Counted from the first letter of the stretch, positions 1 through 11,143 are shown. The stretch is 59,594 bases of DNA from Mycobacterium sp. 852002-10029_SCH5224772 (GCF_001667315.1 NZ_LZHT01000116.1:1-59594); one strand, 5' to 3'. Translations and numbers: made by a program. Notes: a model not told the origin generated them from the sequence alone.

Positions 1-84
1 GACCCGCTGGTGCGCTCCACCCGCAGCCTGGACCTGCAGTACCGCGACGACCAGTGGAAGATCTGCCAGTCCCCCAGCGGCTAG
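1..84 (+). CDS. C-terminal end of a conserved protein (partial, Rv0361-like by position)
   Basis: The first 28 codons read in frame to a TAG stop and encode a short hydrophilic tail ending WKICQSPSG. The gene is cut by the window edge. In M. tuberculosis the membrane protein Rv0361 lies just beyond mgtE and fba, so an Rv0361 homologue is the natural guess. The fragment is too short to prove it; the call rests on codon quality and position. Confidence 0.5.
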   Translation, partial: DPLVRSTRSLDLQYRDDQWKICQSPSG

Positions 85-97
85 CTTGTGGCCGAGT

Positions 98-113
98 GTG
101 CGGCCGGCCGCAC
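98..113. terminator. 16-bp perfect palindrome after the partial gene
   Basis: GTGCGGCCGGCCGCAC is a perfect inverted repeat 14 bp past the stop codon. A near copy of its right half followed by CACGTTCGG recurs at about 130-149. It lies between two converging genes and could act as a hairpin terminator, but there is no U tract. Confidence 0.35.
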
Positions 114-167
114 GTTCGGTAGCGCGCGCGCGGCCAGCCGCACGTTCGGGGATAGCGACGCGGACGG

Positions 168-1202
168 TTAGCCCGAGAGGGACTTTCCGGCGCAGTGCAG
201 GTCGGTGCACGCCTGAACCACGCGCTCGGACATCGACGCCTCGGCCTTCTTGAGGTAACTGCGGGGGTCGTAGGCCTTCTTGTCACCGACCTCCCCGTCG
301 ACCTTGAGCACGCCGTCGTAGTTGCTGAACATGTGACCGGCGATCGGGCGGGTGAACGCGTACTGGGTGTCGGTGTCGACGTTCATCTTCACCACGCCGT
401 AGCGCAGCGCCTCCTCGATCTCCGACTTCTGCGAGCCCGAGCCGCCGTGGAAGACGAAGTCGAACGGCCGGGCGCCGTCGGGCAGTCCCAGCTTGGCCGC
501 CGCCACCTTCTGCCCCTGGGCCAGGATGTCGGGGCGCAGCTTGACGTTGCCGGGCTTGTAGACGCCGTGGACGTTGCCGAACGTGGCGGCCAGCAGGTAC
601 CTGCCGTGCTCGCCGTGGCCCAGCGCATCGACGGTCTTCTCGAAGTCCTCCGGCGTGGTGTAGAGCTTGTCGTTGATCTCGTTGGCGACGCCGTCCTCTT
701 CCCCGCCCACCACGCCGATCTCGATCTCGAGGATGACCTTGGCGGCCGCCGCCTCGGTGAGCAGTTCCTTCGCGATCACCAGGTTCTCGTCGATCGGCAC
801 CGCCGAACCGTCCCACATGTGCGACTGAAACAACGGTTCGCCGGCCGCGCTCACCCGCTCGGCCGAGATCGCCAGCAACGGGCGGACATAGGCGTCCAGC
901 TTGTCCATGGGGCAGTGATCGGTGTGCAGCGCGACGTTGATCGGGTACCTGGCCGCAATGGACCGGGTGAACTCGGCCAGCGCCACCGCACCGGCCACCA
1001 TGTCCCTGACCCCCAGACCGGACGCGAATTCCGCACCGCCGGTGGAGAATTGGATGATTCCGTCACTGCCCGCGTCAGCGAAGCCCTTGAGGGTCGCGTT
1101 CACCGTCTCCGAGGAGGTGCAGTTGATCGCGGGGAAGGCATACGAGTGCTCCTTGGCGCGTCGCAGCATCTCGGCGTAAACCTCGGGCGTGGCGATGGGC
1201 AT
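168..1202 (-). CDS. fba: Class II fructose-bisphosphate aldolase
   Basis: This is the zinc-dependent glycolytic and gluconeogenic aldolase that splits fructose-1,6-bisphosphate into DHAP and glyceraldehyde-3-phosphate in the cytosol. The 344 residues match the usual length of the mycobacterial enzyme (Rv0363c). Visible landmarks in order are HTDHCPMDKL (metal-binding His and catalytic Asp), the EIEIGVVGGEEDGV segment, FHGGSGS (phosphate and metal binding) and NVDTDTQYAF near the C-terminus. The ATG start faces the divergent DedA gene across 83 bp, which must hold both promoters. It is a single-gene transcript by appearance. Confidence 0.97.
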   Translation of the reverse strand: MPIATPEVYAEMLRRAKEHSYAFPAINCTSSETVNATLKGFADAGSDGIIQFSTGGAEFASGLGVRDMVAGAVALAEFTRSIAARYPINVALHTDHCPMDKLDAYVRPLLAISAERVSAAGEPLFQSHMWDGSAVPIDENLVIAKELLTEAAAAKVILEIEIGVVGGEEDGVANEINDKLYTTPEDFEKTVDALGHGEHGRYLLAATFGNVHGVYKPGNVKLRPDILAQGQKVAAAKLGLPDGARPFDFVFHGGSGSQKSEIEEALRYGVVKMNVDTDTQYAFTRPIAGHMFSNYDGVLKVDGEVGDKKAYDPRSYLKKAEASMSERVVQACTDLHCAGKSLSG

Positions 1203-1285
1203 CAGAACCCCCTTCTGCGGCCGGGTCCACCCAGTATCGTCCAGGTCGGTCGGCGGCTCGCCCCGGGCCGGTATGTTGATGGATC

Positions 1286-1978
1286 ATGAGCACCGCCGTG
1301 ACGGCCCTGCCCGCCATCCTCGACCCGATGTACTGGTTGGGCGCCGACGGCGTCTTCGGGTCGGCGGTGCTGCCCGGGATCCTGGTCATCGTCTTCATCG
1401 AGACCGGGCTGCTGTTTCCGCTGCTGCCCGGCGAGTCGCTGCTGTTCACCGGCGGACTGCTGGCCGCGCACCCGCATCCACCGGTCAGCATCTGGGTGCT
1501 GGCGCCCTGCGTGGCTACGGTCGCGGTGCTGGGCGATCAAACCGGATATTTCATCGGGCGGCGGATCGGGCCCGCGCTGTTCAAAAAGGAAGATTCCCGG
1601 TTCTTCAAGAAGCACTACGTGACCGAGTCGCATGCCTTCTTCGAGAAGTACGGGGCCTGGGCGATCATCCTGGCCCGGTTCGCGCCGTTCGTGCGGACGT
1701 TCGTGCCGGTGATCGCCGGGGTGTCCTACATGCGTTATCCGCTGTTCCTGGGGTTCGACATCGTCGGCGGCATCGCCTGGGGCGGCGGTGCGACGCTCGC
1801 GGGCTACTTCCTGGGCAACGTGCCGTTCGTGCACCACAACCTGGAAAAGATCATCCTGGGGATCCTGTTCGTGTCCATGATCCCGGCGTTCATCGCGGCC
1901 TGGCGCGGTTATCGGGGGCGACGCCGCCCGACGGACACGGCCAGCCGCGAACCCGAACGGCAGCCGGCCTCCGAGTAG
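1286..1978 (+). CDS. DedA-family membrane protein (Rv0364-like)
   Basis: This 230-residue polytopic inner-membrane protein belongs to the DedA/SNARE-associated family, whose members are linked to lipid flipping and envelope homeostasis. Family signatures are present: GDQTGYFIGRRIG in the first half and RFAPFVRTFVPVIAGVSYM, with the conserved Arg residues, in the second. The C-terminal 20 residues are basic and polar. The ATG lies 83 bp from the divergent fba start. The same fba/DedA pair occurs in M. tuberculosis (Rv0363c/Rv0364). The transported substrate cannot be read from the sequence. Confidence 0.9.
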   Translation: MSTAVTALPAILDPMYWLGADGVFGSAVLPGILVIVFIETGLLFPLLPGESLLFTGGLLAAHPHPPVSIWVLAPCVATVAVLGDQTGYFIGRRIGPALFKKEDSRFFKKHYVTESHAFFEKYGAWAIILARFAPFVRTFVPVIAGVSYMRYPLFLGFDIVGGIAWGGGATLAGYFLGNVPFVHHNLEKIILGILFVSMIPAFIAAWRGYRGRRRPTDTASREPERQPASE

Positions 1979-1993
1979 CCGGCCACGCGCGGG

Positions 1994-3343
1994 TCAGACC
2001 GCGACTTTGAAATCGCAGCCGGTCTTGGCGCGGACGTCCTCGACCGTCACGCCGGGATGCAATTCCGTGAGCACCAGCCCCTGGCCCGGCTCGACGTCGA
2101 AGACGCACAGGTTGGTGATGATCATGTCGACGACGCCCTTGCCGGTCAGGGGCAGCGTGCATTGCTTGAGGATCTTCGGGCTGCCGTCTTTCGCGGTGTG
2201 ATCCATGACGACTATCACCCGCTTGATGCCCGACACGAGATCCATTGCGCCGCCTGGACCCTTGACCATCTTGCCCGGCACCATCCAGTTGGCCAGGTCG
2301 CCGTTCTCGGCCACCTCGAGCCCGCCCAGGATGGACAGGTCGATGTGGCCACCGCGGATCATCGCGAAGGAATCGGCGCTGCTGAAAAAGCTGGAGCCGG
2401 GCAGGCTCGTGATGGTCTGCTTGCCCGCGTTGATGAGATCGGGATCCACGGAGTCCTCGCTCGGGTAGGCCCCGATGCCGAGCAAGCCGTTCTCCGACTG
2501 CAGCGTGACGTTGATGTTGTCGGGAATGAAGTTGGCCACCAACGTCGGGATGCCGATGCCCAGGTTCACGTAGTAGCCGTCGCGCAATTCCCGGGCCGCG
2601 CGCTGGGCCATGAGCTCGCGAATGGGGCTGTCGTTCTTCAGCGCGGCGCCACCGCTCGTGGTGCGGAACTCGATGCGCTTCTCGTAGCCGCTTCCCACGA
2701 TGATGCGGTCCACATAGATGCCGGGGGTGTGGACCAGGTCCGGATCCAGCTCCCCGACCTCGACCAGCTCTTCGACCTCGGCCACCGTCACCGCGGCGCA
2801 GGTGGCGATCATCGGGTTGAAGTTACGCGCGGTCTTGCGGTAGACGAGATTGCCCGCCGTGTCGCCCTTCCACGCCTTGACGAGCGCCACATCCGCCCGG
2901 ATGCCTTCTTCCAGAACGTATTCCGTGCCATCGAAGACCCGGGTGTCCTTGCCGTCGGCGAGATTGGTGCCGTAGGCCGTCCGCGTGTAGAACCCGGGAA
3001 TCCCCGCGCCGCCGGCGCGCAGCTTCTCCGCCAGCGTGCCCTGCGGCGTGAGCGTGAGATCCAGCTCGCCGGCCAGCACCTGGCGCTCGAACTCCTTGTT
3101 CTCGCCGACATAGGAGGCGATCACCTTCTTCACCTGCCTGCCCTTGAGCAGCAGGCCCATGCCGAAATCGTCTACGCCGGCGTTGTTTCCGACGATGGTG
3201 AGGTCCTTGATGCCGCTGTCCACCAGAGCCCGGATCAGCTTCTCCGGGATGCCGCACAGGCCGAAGCCGCCGGCGGCGATGGTGATGCCGTCCTGCAGCA
3301 GGCCGTGCAACGCCGACTCCGCGTCGGGGTGGACTTTCTTCAC
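1994..3343 (-). CDS. Fused succinyl-CoA:3-ketoacid CoA-transferase (alpha-beta single chain)
   Basis: This 449-residue protein moves CoA between succinyl-CoA (or another acyl-CoA) and acetoacetate. Residues 1 to about 235 are the alpha (ScoA-like) half, with GGFGLCGIPEKLI and GNNAGVDDFGMG. The rest is the beta (ScoB-like) half, with the catalytic glutamate in QSENGLLGIGAYP and FSSADSFAMIRGGHID. M. tuberculosis encodes the halves separately (scoA and scoB); here they run on without a stop and with almost no linker, as in the animal enzyme. The GTG start overlaps the stop of the upstream GH76 gene in GTGA and has a good AGGAG site, so the two are translationally coupled. Confidence 0.92.
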   Translation of the reverse strand: MKKVHPDAESALHGLLQDGITIAAGGFGLCGIPEKLIRALVDSGIKDLTIVGNNAGVDDFGMGLLLKGRQVKKVIASYVGENKEFERQVLAGELDLTLTPQGTLAEKLRAGGAGIPGFYTRTAYGTNLADGKDTRVFDGTEYVLEEGIRADVALVKAWKGDTAGNLVYRKTARNFNPMIATCAAVTVAEVEELVEVGELDPDLVHTPGIYVDRIIVGSGYEKRIEFRTTSGGAALKNDSPIRELMAQRAARELRDGYYVNLGIGIPTLVANFIPDNINVTLQSENGLLGIGAYPSEDSVDPDLINAGKQTITSLPGSSFFSSADSFAMIRGGHIDLSILGGLEVAENGDLANWMVPGKMVKGPGGAMDLVSGIKRVIVVMDHTAKDGSPKILKQCTLPLTGKGVVDMIITNLCVFDVEPGQGLVLTELHPGVTVEDVRAKTGCDFKVAV

Positions 3344-4479
3344 AGGGCACTCCTGTCCTTGTGCGACGATTCGGCGGAGACGTTACAGGCGGCCTCCATG
3401 AGCATCCACCCCGACAGCTGCACCGACAGATCCCGTTCGGGGACCTCGGAAGCCATCACCGCGCCCTCGACGAACTCCGCCTGTTTGCCGCCCGCCGTGG
3501 GCACCTGCGCGTCGCGGTCCCAGAAGGCGCCGAACACCGGCAGCCCGTTCACCGTCTGCCGATAGTCCCAGGCAGACTTCGCGCTGGCCAGCACGATCCG
3601 CCGGGCGGTGTCGCGGGCCACCACGTCCTCCGGCGACTCCCCCGGCAGCGTGGTCGCCACCAGCGCCAGGTACCGCGCGGTCACACCGGCGAACAGCCCC
3701 CCGTCGCCGCCGCCGGCGCCGGCCAGCACACCCGCCGGTGCCATGTGGTCGTGCACGGCCGCGACCAGTCGATGCACCCGCGCCGCGTGCCGCGCCCGGA
3801 CCTCCGCCCCGGTGCGGGCGGCCAGCTCGGTCTCGAGCCCCAGCACCACGCCCTGGCAGTAGGTGTACTGGGCGCGCACCAGCGACCCGGCCTTGATGCC
3901 GTCGAACACCAGGTGCGTCTCGGGGTCGATCAGCGTCTGGTCGATCCAATTCGCGATCTGCTCGGCAAGTTTCAGGTGATTCCCGTACCGGGCGAGGAAG
4001 ATCCCCGCGGGGCCGTTGGCCGGGGCGTTGAAGAACTTGTCCTGCTTGCGCCAGGGGATGCCGCCGCCGTCCTCGGGCGACCAGGCCTTGACGAATTGGG
4101 CGGCGAGCTTGGGCAACGCTTTTCGGCGCTCGACGCCGGCGATGCGGGCGGCACGTTCGAGCGCCAGCGCCAGCCAGGCCATGTCGTCGTAGTAGCTGTT
4201 GATCCACGAGAGGTTGTTGCGCAGCCGATGCGACCGGACCTGCCGGTTGATCTCGGCGTGCCGGTGCGGCTGCGGATCGCGCGCCTCGGCGTCGACGAGG
4301 CAGTCCAGCAGATGCGCCTGCCACCAGTAGTGCCAGGTGCCGAACCACCGGTCTTTGCGCTGCGCCGGCCAGGCCACCACCCCGAGCTGGGTTGCGGGCA
4401 GTCCCCACAGCCGCTTCAGGTGTCGCTGGGTGACAGCGGCTTCGCAGCTGGCCGCGAGGTTGGCCCATAGCTGATCCAT
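3340..4479 (-). CDS. Glycoside hydrolase family 76 protein (Rv0365c-like)
   Basis: The 379-residue protein resembles the GH76 alpha-1,6-mannanase family. It has the alpha/alpha-barrel repeats and the YYDDMAWLALALERA segment carrying the paired Asp expected at the catalytic site. In mycobacteria a role in trimming mannan-type glycans is plausible. No signal peptide or transmembrane helix is apparent, so a cytosolic location is likely, which is odd for a mannanase. The ATG start gives a length close to Rv0365c. It is the first gene of a two-gene unit with the fused CoA transferase. Confidence 0.82.
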   Translation of the reverse strand: MDQLWANLAASCEAAVTQRHLKRLWGLPATQLGVVAWPAQRKDRWFGTWHYWWQAHLLDCLVDAEARDPQPHRHAEINRQVRSHRLRNNLSWINSYYDDMAWLALALERAARIAGVERRKALPKLAAQFVKAWSPEDGGGIPWRKQDKFFNAPANGPAGIFLARYGNHLKLAEQIANWIDQTLIDPETHLVFDGIKAGSLVRAQYTYCQGVVLGLETELAARTGAEVRARHAARVHRLVAAVHDHMAPAGVLAGAGGGDGGLFAGVTARYLALVATTLPGESPEDVVARDTARRIVLASAKSAWDYRQTVNGLPVFGAFWDRDAQVPTAGGKQAEFVEGAVMASEVPERDLSVQLSGWMLMEAACNVSAESSHKDRSAL

Positions 4480-4522
4480 ACCTGCCGATCCTGCCCCATC
4501 GGCTTTCCGCGCGTCGTCACGG

Positions 4523-4622
4523 CGTGGAGTGTGAACACCGGGCTTTCGGTGTGACTGTGCGGCGGCGACACGCCGGGCGGGACCGCCGCCCGTTCACTCT
4601 CAAGGCCGTGGACTCACACTCG
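4523..4622. repeat. Intergenic GC-rich element with inverted-repeat ends
   Basis: The 154-bp gap between the GH76 start and the methyltransferase stop holds GTGGAGTGTGAAC on the left. On the right are CGTTCACTCT and GACTCACACTCGA, which are imperfect reverse complements of it. Between them lies a hairpin-prone GGCGGCGACACGCC / GGGCGGGACCGCCGCCC block. It looks like a small dispersed intergenic repeat or a terminator rather than a gene. Copy number elsewhere cannot be judged from this window. Confidence 0.35.
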
Positions 4623-4633
4623 AGGTCGGTGCG

Positions 4634-5281
4634 CTACCAGGCGCGGGACAGGTCGGCGTGCTGCTCGACCCAGGCGTGCATGGCGATTCCCGCGGCGACC
4701 CCCGCGTTGATGCTGCGCGTCGAGCCGAACTGCGCGATCGACACCGTCAGCGTCGCGCCGGTTCGGGTGTCGTCGGTGATGCCGGGGCCCTCCTGACCGA
4801 ACACCAGCAGGCACTCGCGCGGCAGCGCGGTCTCCTCGAGACGCGCCGCCCCCGGGACGTTGTCGACGGCGACGACGGTCAGACCGGCGTCCGCCGCGAA
4901 GGCGAGCAGCTCGGCGGTGTCGTCGTGGTGGCATAACCGCTGATAGCGGTCGGTCACCATGGCGCCGCGGCGATTCCACCGTCGCCGCCCCACGATGTGC
5001 ACGGTGTGCACCGCGAAGGCGTTGGCGGTGCGCACCACCGAACCGATGTTGGCGTCGTGACCGAAGTTCTCGATCGCCACGTGCAGCGGATGCCGGCGCC
5101 GGTCGATGTCGGCGATGATCGCTTCCCGCGTCCAGTACCGGTAGGCGTCGACGACATTGCGAGTGTCGCCCTCGCGCAACAGGATTGGGTCATACCGCGG
5201 GTCGTCGGGTGGTTCGCCCGGCCACGGCCCGACGCCGGCGGGCGGGGTCGCGGACCATTCGGTGGGCCCGGGTCCGCTCAT
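4634..5281 (-). CDS. SpoU-type tRNA/rRNA 2'-O-methyltransferase (Rv0380c-like)
   Basis: A 215-residue SPOUT-fold RNA methyltransferase using S-adenosylmethionine. The three TrmH/SpoU motifs are visible: NIGSVVRTANAFAVHTVHIVG (motif 1), CLLVFGQEGPGI (motif 2) and SINAGVAAGIAMHAWV (motif 3, which forms the knot). The frame stays open further upstream, but the ATG at 5281 overlaps the TGA of the lipoprotein gene (ATGA) and begins the conserved protein, so it is preferred. It is the last gene of the run from ttfA. The RNA target is unknown. Confidence 0.88.
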   Translation of the reverse strand: MSGPGPTEWSATPPAGVGPWPGEPPDDPRYDPILLREGDTRNVVDAYRYWTREAIIADIDRRRHPLHVAIENFGHDANIGSVVRTANAFAVHTVHIVGRRRWNRRGAMVTDRYQRLCHHDDTAELLAFAADAGLTVVAVDNVPGAARLEETALPRECLLVFGQEGPGITDDTRTGATLTVSIAQFGSTRSINAGVAAGIAMHAWVEQHADLSRAW

Positions 5282-6180
5282 CGCTGCGTCCATACCCCGG
5301 CGTGCGTGCCGTCGACGGCCAGCGTCGCGTAGAACAGCGCGTCGTTGATCCCGCCCTGGGTGCACAGCGACGCGTTGACGTGCACGGCGTCCAGGGACGC
5401 CTCGGGCAGGATCAGCACCGACGACCCGTACGTCGCGCAGGCCGGATTCAGCCCCGGGGCGGGCAGCGTCGGCGAGGCCAGCAGCATCATCGGGCCGCCC
5501 CGCTTGGCGGACTCGTCGCGGTAGCGGGCCGCGACGGCGTCGGCTTCCAACCCGAGCAGCATGTAGCCGTTGCCGGTGAACGCCCCCGGATCACCCAGTT
5601 GCGCTTTGGTCACCGGCTTGCCGTCCGCCCGCCACGCGGTCAGGCTGGCGGTCTTGACGGCCAGGCCCCCGCTGTCGTTGGGGTTGGTCGGCAACAGGCC
5701 CACCGGGAAGGCGACCGGGTAGGCAGACGAGCTGTTCGGGATCCGGTCGCGCGGCGAGTAGCCGTAGATGCCGCGGACCTGACTCCGATCCTTCAGCGGC
5801 CCAAGGCAAACCGTGCCGGTGAGCCGGTCGCGTGGCGCCGACAGCGGCGCGGGAATGTCGCGCACGCTGGTCTTCGCGTTGTCGCAGCTGCCCAGACCGT
5901 CGGCCTCCATCGGATGAGCCAGGGCGCCGTACAGCCCGAAGCGGATGTCCTCGGGTTTGGCGTGCGGATCGTTGGCCGAGGCCGGACTCGCATCGACGTC
6001 GACGAGCACGTAGTCGCCGTCCCAGCGCAGGTTCGACACCGACATGTTCCACCCCAGCAGCGTCAGCGACTCGCCGAGTCGCGCTCCCTGGGCCCCGTAG
6101 GGCCGCGCGGCGTGGTTGGTCGATGAGCAGCCGGCCAGACAGAGCGCCAGGCACGCGGCGATCGCAAGGACGGTGCGCAT
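5278..6180 (-). CDS. Conserved lipoprotein (Rv0381c-like)
   Basis: This 300-residue protein starts with a lipoprotein signal: MRTVLAIAACLALCLAGC, with the lipobox LAGC putting the lipidated Cys at residue 18. It should be anchored on the outer face of the inner membrane. The mature part is mixed alpha/beta with several Cys residues and no domain I can name. It follows pyrE by 12 bp and overlaps the methyltransferase by 4 bp, so it is co-transcribed. The length matches Rv0381c at the same place in M. tuberculosis. Its function is unknown. Confidence 0.8.
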   Translation of the reverse strand: MRTVLAIAACLALCLAGCSSTNHAARPYGAQGARLGESLTLLGWNMSVSNLRWDGDYVLVDVDASPASANDPHAKPEDIRFGLYGALAHPMEADGLGSCDNAKTSVRDIPAPLSAPRDRLTGTVCLGPLKDRSQVRGIYGYSPRDRIPNSSSAYPVAFPVGLLPTNPNDSGGLAVKTASLTAWRADGKPVTKAQLGDPGAFTGNGYMLLGLEADAVAARYRDESAKRGGPMMLLASPTLPAPGLNPACATYGSSVLILPEASLDAVHVNASLCTQGGINDALFYATLAVDGTHAGVWTQR

Positions 6181-6192
6181 GGTGAGACTTGA

Positions 6193-6741
6193 CTACCCCA
6201 GCCCCAGCTCGGCCAGACCCAGCACGCTGCGGTAGGCAAGGCCCTCGGCCTCGATGGCCTCGGCGGCACCGGTGGCGCGATCCACCACGGTGGCCACCCC
6301 CAGCACCTCGCCACCGGCGTCCTGGACGGCACGCACCGCGGTCAGCGCCGAATTGCCCGTCGTGCTGGTGTCTTCGACCACCAGCACCCGCCTGCCGGAG
6401 ACCTCGGAGCCCTCGATAAGTCGTTGCAGGCCATGGGCTTTGGCCGACTTGCGCACCACGAACGCGTCGATCGGGCGTCCCGGCGCGTGCATGATGGCTG
6501 TGGCCACCGGGTCGGCGCCCAGGGTGAGGCCGCCGACGACCGCGTAGTCCCAGTCGCTGGTCAGGTCGCGCATCAGCTTGCCGATAAGTGCCGAGGCCCG
6601 GTGGTGCAGGGTCGCCCGGCGCAGGTCGACGTAGTAGTCGGCCTCCTTGCCGGACGACAGCGTGACCCGGCCGTGCACCACCGCCAGCCGGCGCACCAGT
6701 TCGGCCAACTCCTCGAGCTCAGGTTCGGCCACGGCCACCAC
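6193..6741 (-). CDS. pyrE: Orotate phosphoribosyltransferase
   Basis: Catalyses orotate + PRPP to OMP in de novo UMP synthesis. The 13-residue PRPP loop VLVVEDTSTTGNS is clear near residue 115, and the N-terminal LSSGKEADYYVDLRR is typical of actinobacterial PyrE. At 182 residues it matches Rv0382c (about 179). Several NTG codons cluster at the start (GTG 6741, GTG 6738, GTG 6732), so the exact initiation site is uncertain by a few residues. It overlaps the end of the upstream SDR gene by 23 bp. Confidence 0.95.
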   Translation of the reverse strand: MVAVAEPELEELAELVRRLAVVHGRVTLSSGKEADYYVDLRRATLHHRASALIGKLMRDLTSDWDYAVVGGLTLGADPVATAIMHAPGRPIDAFVVRKSAKAHGLQRLIEGSEVSGRRVLVVEDTSTTGNSALTAVRAVQDAGGEVLGVATVVDRATGAAEAIEAEGLAYRSVLGLAELGLG

Positions 6742-7501
6742 CGATTCGTTTGGTGACCGCCCGCATCAGGGTCCGCGGGATCATGCGCTCGCCGGCGATG
6801 ATCGCCTTGTACTGCAGACCGGGAATGCTGATCACCTTGCCGCGGGCGATGTCGGCGAGGCTTTGGCTCACCACGTCGTCGACCTCGAGCCACATGAACG
6901 ACGGCGACGTGGACATGTCGATCCCGGCGCGGGTGTGAAATTCGGTGCGCACGTAGCCCGGGCAGACGGCGTGCACGGAAACCCCGGTGCCCTGAAGTCC
7001 GACGGATAGGCCCTCGCTGAAAGAGATCACCCACGCCTTGGACGCCGAATAGGTCGATCCCCGCCCCGGCACCAGCCCGGCGACGCTGGCGATGTTGATG
7101 ACGGTGCCTGCGCCGGCGTCGAGCATGGCCGGCAGGGCCGCCCGGGTGAGGTGCATGACGGCGGTGACGTTGACGTCGAGCTGGGACTGCAGCAGCGCGG
7201 GGTCGGTGGACCAGAAGTCGCCAGACGTGGCGAAGCCGGCGTTGTTCACCAGGACACGCACTCCGGCAGTGAGCCGATCGCAAACCCGTTGCCGGTCAGC
7301 CGGATCGCCCAGGTCGGCGGGAAGAACCTCGATGTTGCCGGCCGGGTCTTTCAATTCGTCGGCGAGCCTCGCCAAGCGCTCGGCGTCGCGGGCGACCAGC
7401 ACCAGGTCGTAGCCGTCGCGGGCGAAGCGTCGCGCGTACCCGGCGCCGATCCCTGAGGTGGGCCCGGTGATCAGGGCTACGGGGCGGGGCATGAGCGACA
7501 T
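6719..7501 (-). CDS. Short-chain dehydrogenase/reductase
   Basis: A 260-residue classical SDR. It has TGPTSGIG (cofactor loop), NNAG, and the catalytic Ser with Tyr-x-x-x-Lys in STYSASKAW. An alternative ATG three codons in (7492) would give MPRPVALITG, a more usual SDR beginning. The Arg residues after beta-2 (VARDAERL) suggest NADP preference. The substrate cannot be deduced. It sits between ttfA and pyrE and overlaps pyrE, so it is part of the same minus-strand unit. Confidence 0.88.
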   Translation of the reverse strand: MSLMPRPVALITGPTSGIGAGYARRFARDGYDLVLVARDAERLARLADELKDPAGNIEVLPADLGDPADRQRVCDRLTAGVRVLVNNAGFATSGDFWSTDPALLQSQLDVNVTAVMHLTRAALPAMLDAGAGTVINIASVAGLVPGRGSTYSASKAWVISFSEGLSVGLQGTGVSVHAVCPGYVRTEFHTRAGIDMSTSPSFMWLEVDDVVSQSLADIARGKVISIPGLQYKAIIAGERMIPRTLMRAVTKRIGGGRGRT

Positions 7502-7538
7502 CTTAATGACGGCGGCCCACCGGGCCCTTGGCTACCCG

Positions 7539-8417
7539 TCAGCGCTGATAGTTGCTGGCCTGGTGGCCGTTGCGCCCGGTCGGTGGGGGGCGGCGCAGCG
7601 TATCCGGACGCCCCTCCGGCCGTGGCTGGTCGCGACGCACCGGCTCTTGCGCGCGGCGACCGGGCTGGACGTCGGGGCCGATCAAGCCGGCCACATCCTG
7701 CTGGGCGCGCTTGGGCGGCAGCTCGGCGCGGCCCGCGGGCGCCAGCGGACGGCTCGGCGACGCGTTGCGCAGTCCCGCCGGCGCTCCGGCCTCCTGCGGG
7801 GTTTCCTCCGGCAGCGGCGGCAGCACCCGCAGCAGGTCGTTGAACTGCCGCACGGTGCGCAGGCCCTCGTCCCACTGGGTGCGGGTGCTGGTGATCGGCA
7901 TGGCGACCAGCGTCCAGTTCTGCTCGTTCCACATGATCTCGGCGGAGTCCGGCGCGGTGTGGGCGAAGGTGACCATGCGGCGGTCGCAGGCGCGGCGGGC
8001 GGCGTCCAGGTTGGTGGAGTACACCATCCGCGGCCCGATCGCGCCCAGCAGCCAAATGTCGCTCTCCCGTGGCTCTTTGAGCCCCTTGAGCCGCAGGTCC
8101 ACCACGACGTTGGTGCCCACCTTGCGGTGCAGCGCGATCACCGTGGCGACTTCCTCGAGGTCGAAGATGTACACCGCCTCGCCGCGGATCTGGCCCAGCA
8201 CCACGTTCTGGGCGGCCACGTCGCCCACCGTCGACATCACGCCGCGCTTCCAGCGCTTGAGGATGTCGGTCGATTCACGCTCGTAGTCGAATCCGTGCGA
8301 CCGCGCCCACGACTTACGGCGTCTGCTGCGCCCACGCCGACGATCGACATCGACATACAGCAGCACCCCCGCGCCGACAAAGCACAGCGCGGACAGCGTG
8401 AACCAGAGGGGGACCAT
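7539..8417 (-). CDS. ttfA: TtfA-type trehalose monomycolate transport factor
   Basis: A 292-residue protein with one N-terminal transmembrane helix (about residues 4-22) and a basic stretch RRRGRSRRRK. A conserved globular domain follows to about residue 210, then a Pro/Arg-rich disordered tail. It corresponds to Rv0383c, whose M. smegmatis counterpart TtfA associates with the MmpL3 flippase and is required for trehalose monomycolate export. The ortholog call rests on sequence resemblance and on the conserved clpB-ttfA-pyrE neighbourhood. It lies 92 bp downstream of clpB and may have its own promoter there. Confidence 0.82.
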   Translation of the reverse strand: MVPLWFTLSALCFVGAGVLLYVDVDRRRGRSRRRKSWARSHGFDYERESTDILKRWKRGVMSTVGDVAAQNVVLGQIRGEAVYIFDLEEVATVIALHRKVGTNVVVDLRLKGLKEPRESDIWLLGAIGPRMVYSTNLDAARRACDRRMVTFAHTAPDSAEIMWNEQNWTLVAMPITSTRTQWDEGLRTVRQFNDLLRVLPPLPEETPQEAGAPAGLRNASPSRPLAPAGRAELPPKRAQQDVAGLIGPDVQPGRRAQEPVRRDQPRPEGRPDTLRRPPPTGRNGHQASNYQR

Positions 8418-8487
8418 CCAAAACAGGGTATCTGCTATTGGCCCGGAACACAGAAGGCGACCAGGTCACAACCCAATCAAGGTTTGC

Positions 8488-8508
8488 TGCGCCCACCGAG
8501 GGGCGCAA
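8488..8508 (-). terminator. Putative terminator hairpin after clpB
   Basis: Read on the minus strand, TGCGCCC and GGGCGCA form a 7-bp stem with a 6-nt loop immediately after the clpB stop codon. There is no long U tract, as is common in mycobacteria. It would separate clpB from ttfA. Confidence 0.4.
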
Positions 8509-8509
8509 C

Positions 8510-11056
<2,547 letters not shown>

Positions 11057-11122
11057 GACGCCTCCGTTCGGGTCGAAAAGGAGCTGGCAAAAATGCTTGT
11101 CTGGTTGTGCAACGTCGTCAAG

Positions 11123-11143
11123 GTTGAGTCTGTTCCGCTCAAC
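11123..11143. promoter_or_regulatory. HAIR operator (HspR site) between clpB and the DUF3060 gene
   Basis: GTTGAGT-N7-GCTCAAC is a close match to the HAIR consensus CTTGAGT-N7-ACTCAAG bound by HspR. It lies 67 bp upstream of the clpB GTG and 47 bp upstream of the divergent DUF3060 ATG, so HspR bound here could affect both. Confidence 0.85.

Noticed and set aside
2057..3565. Plus-strand open frame opposite the fused CoA transferase
   Set aside because: No ribosome site, no recognisable protein pattern, and the minus-strand enzyme is intact through the same span.
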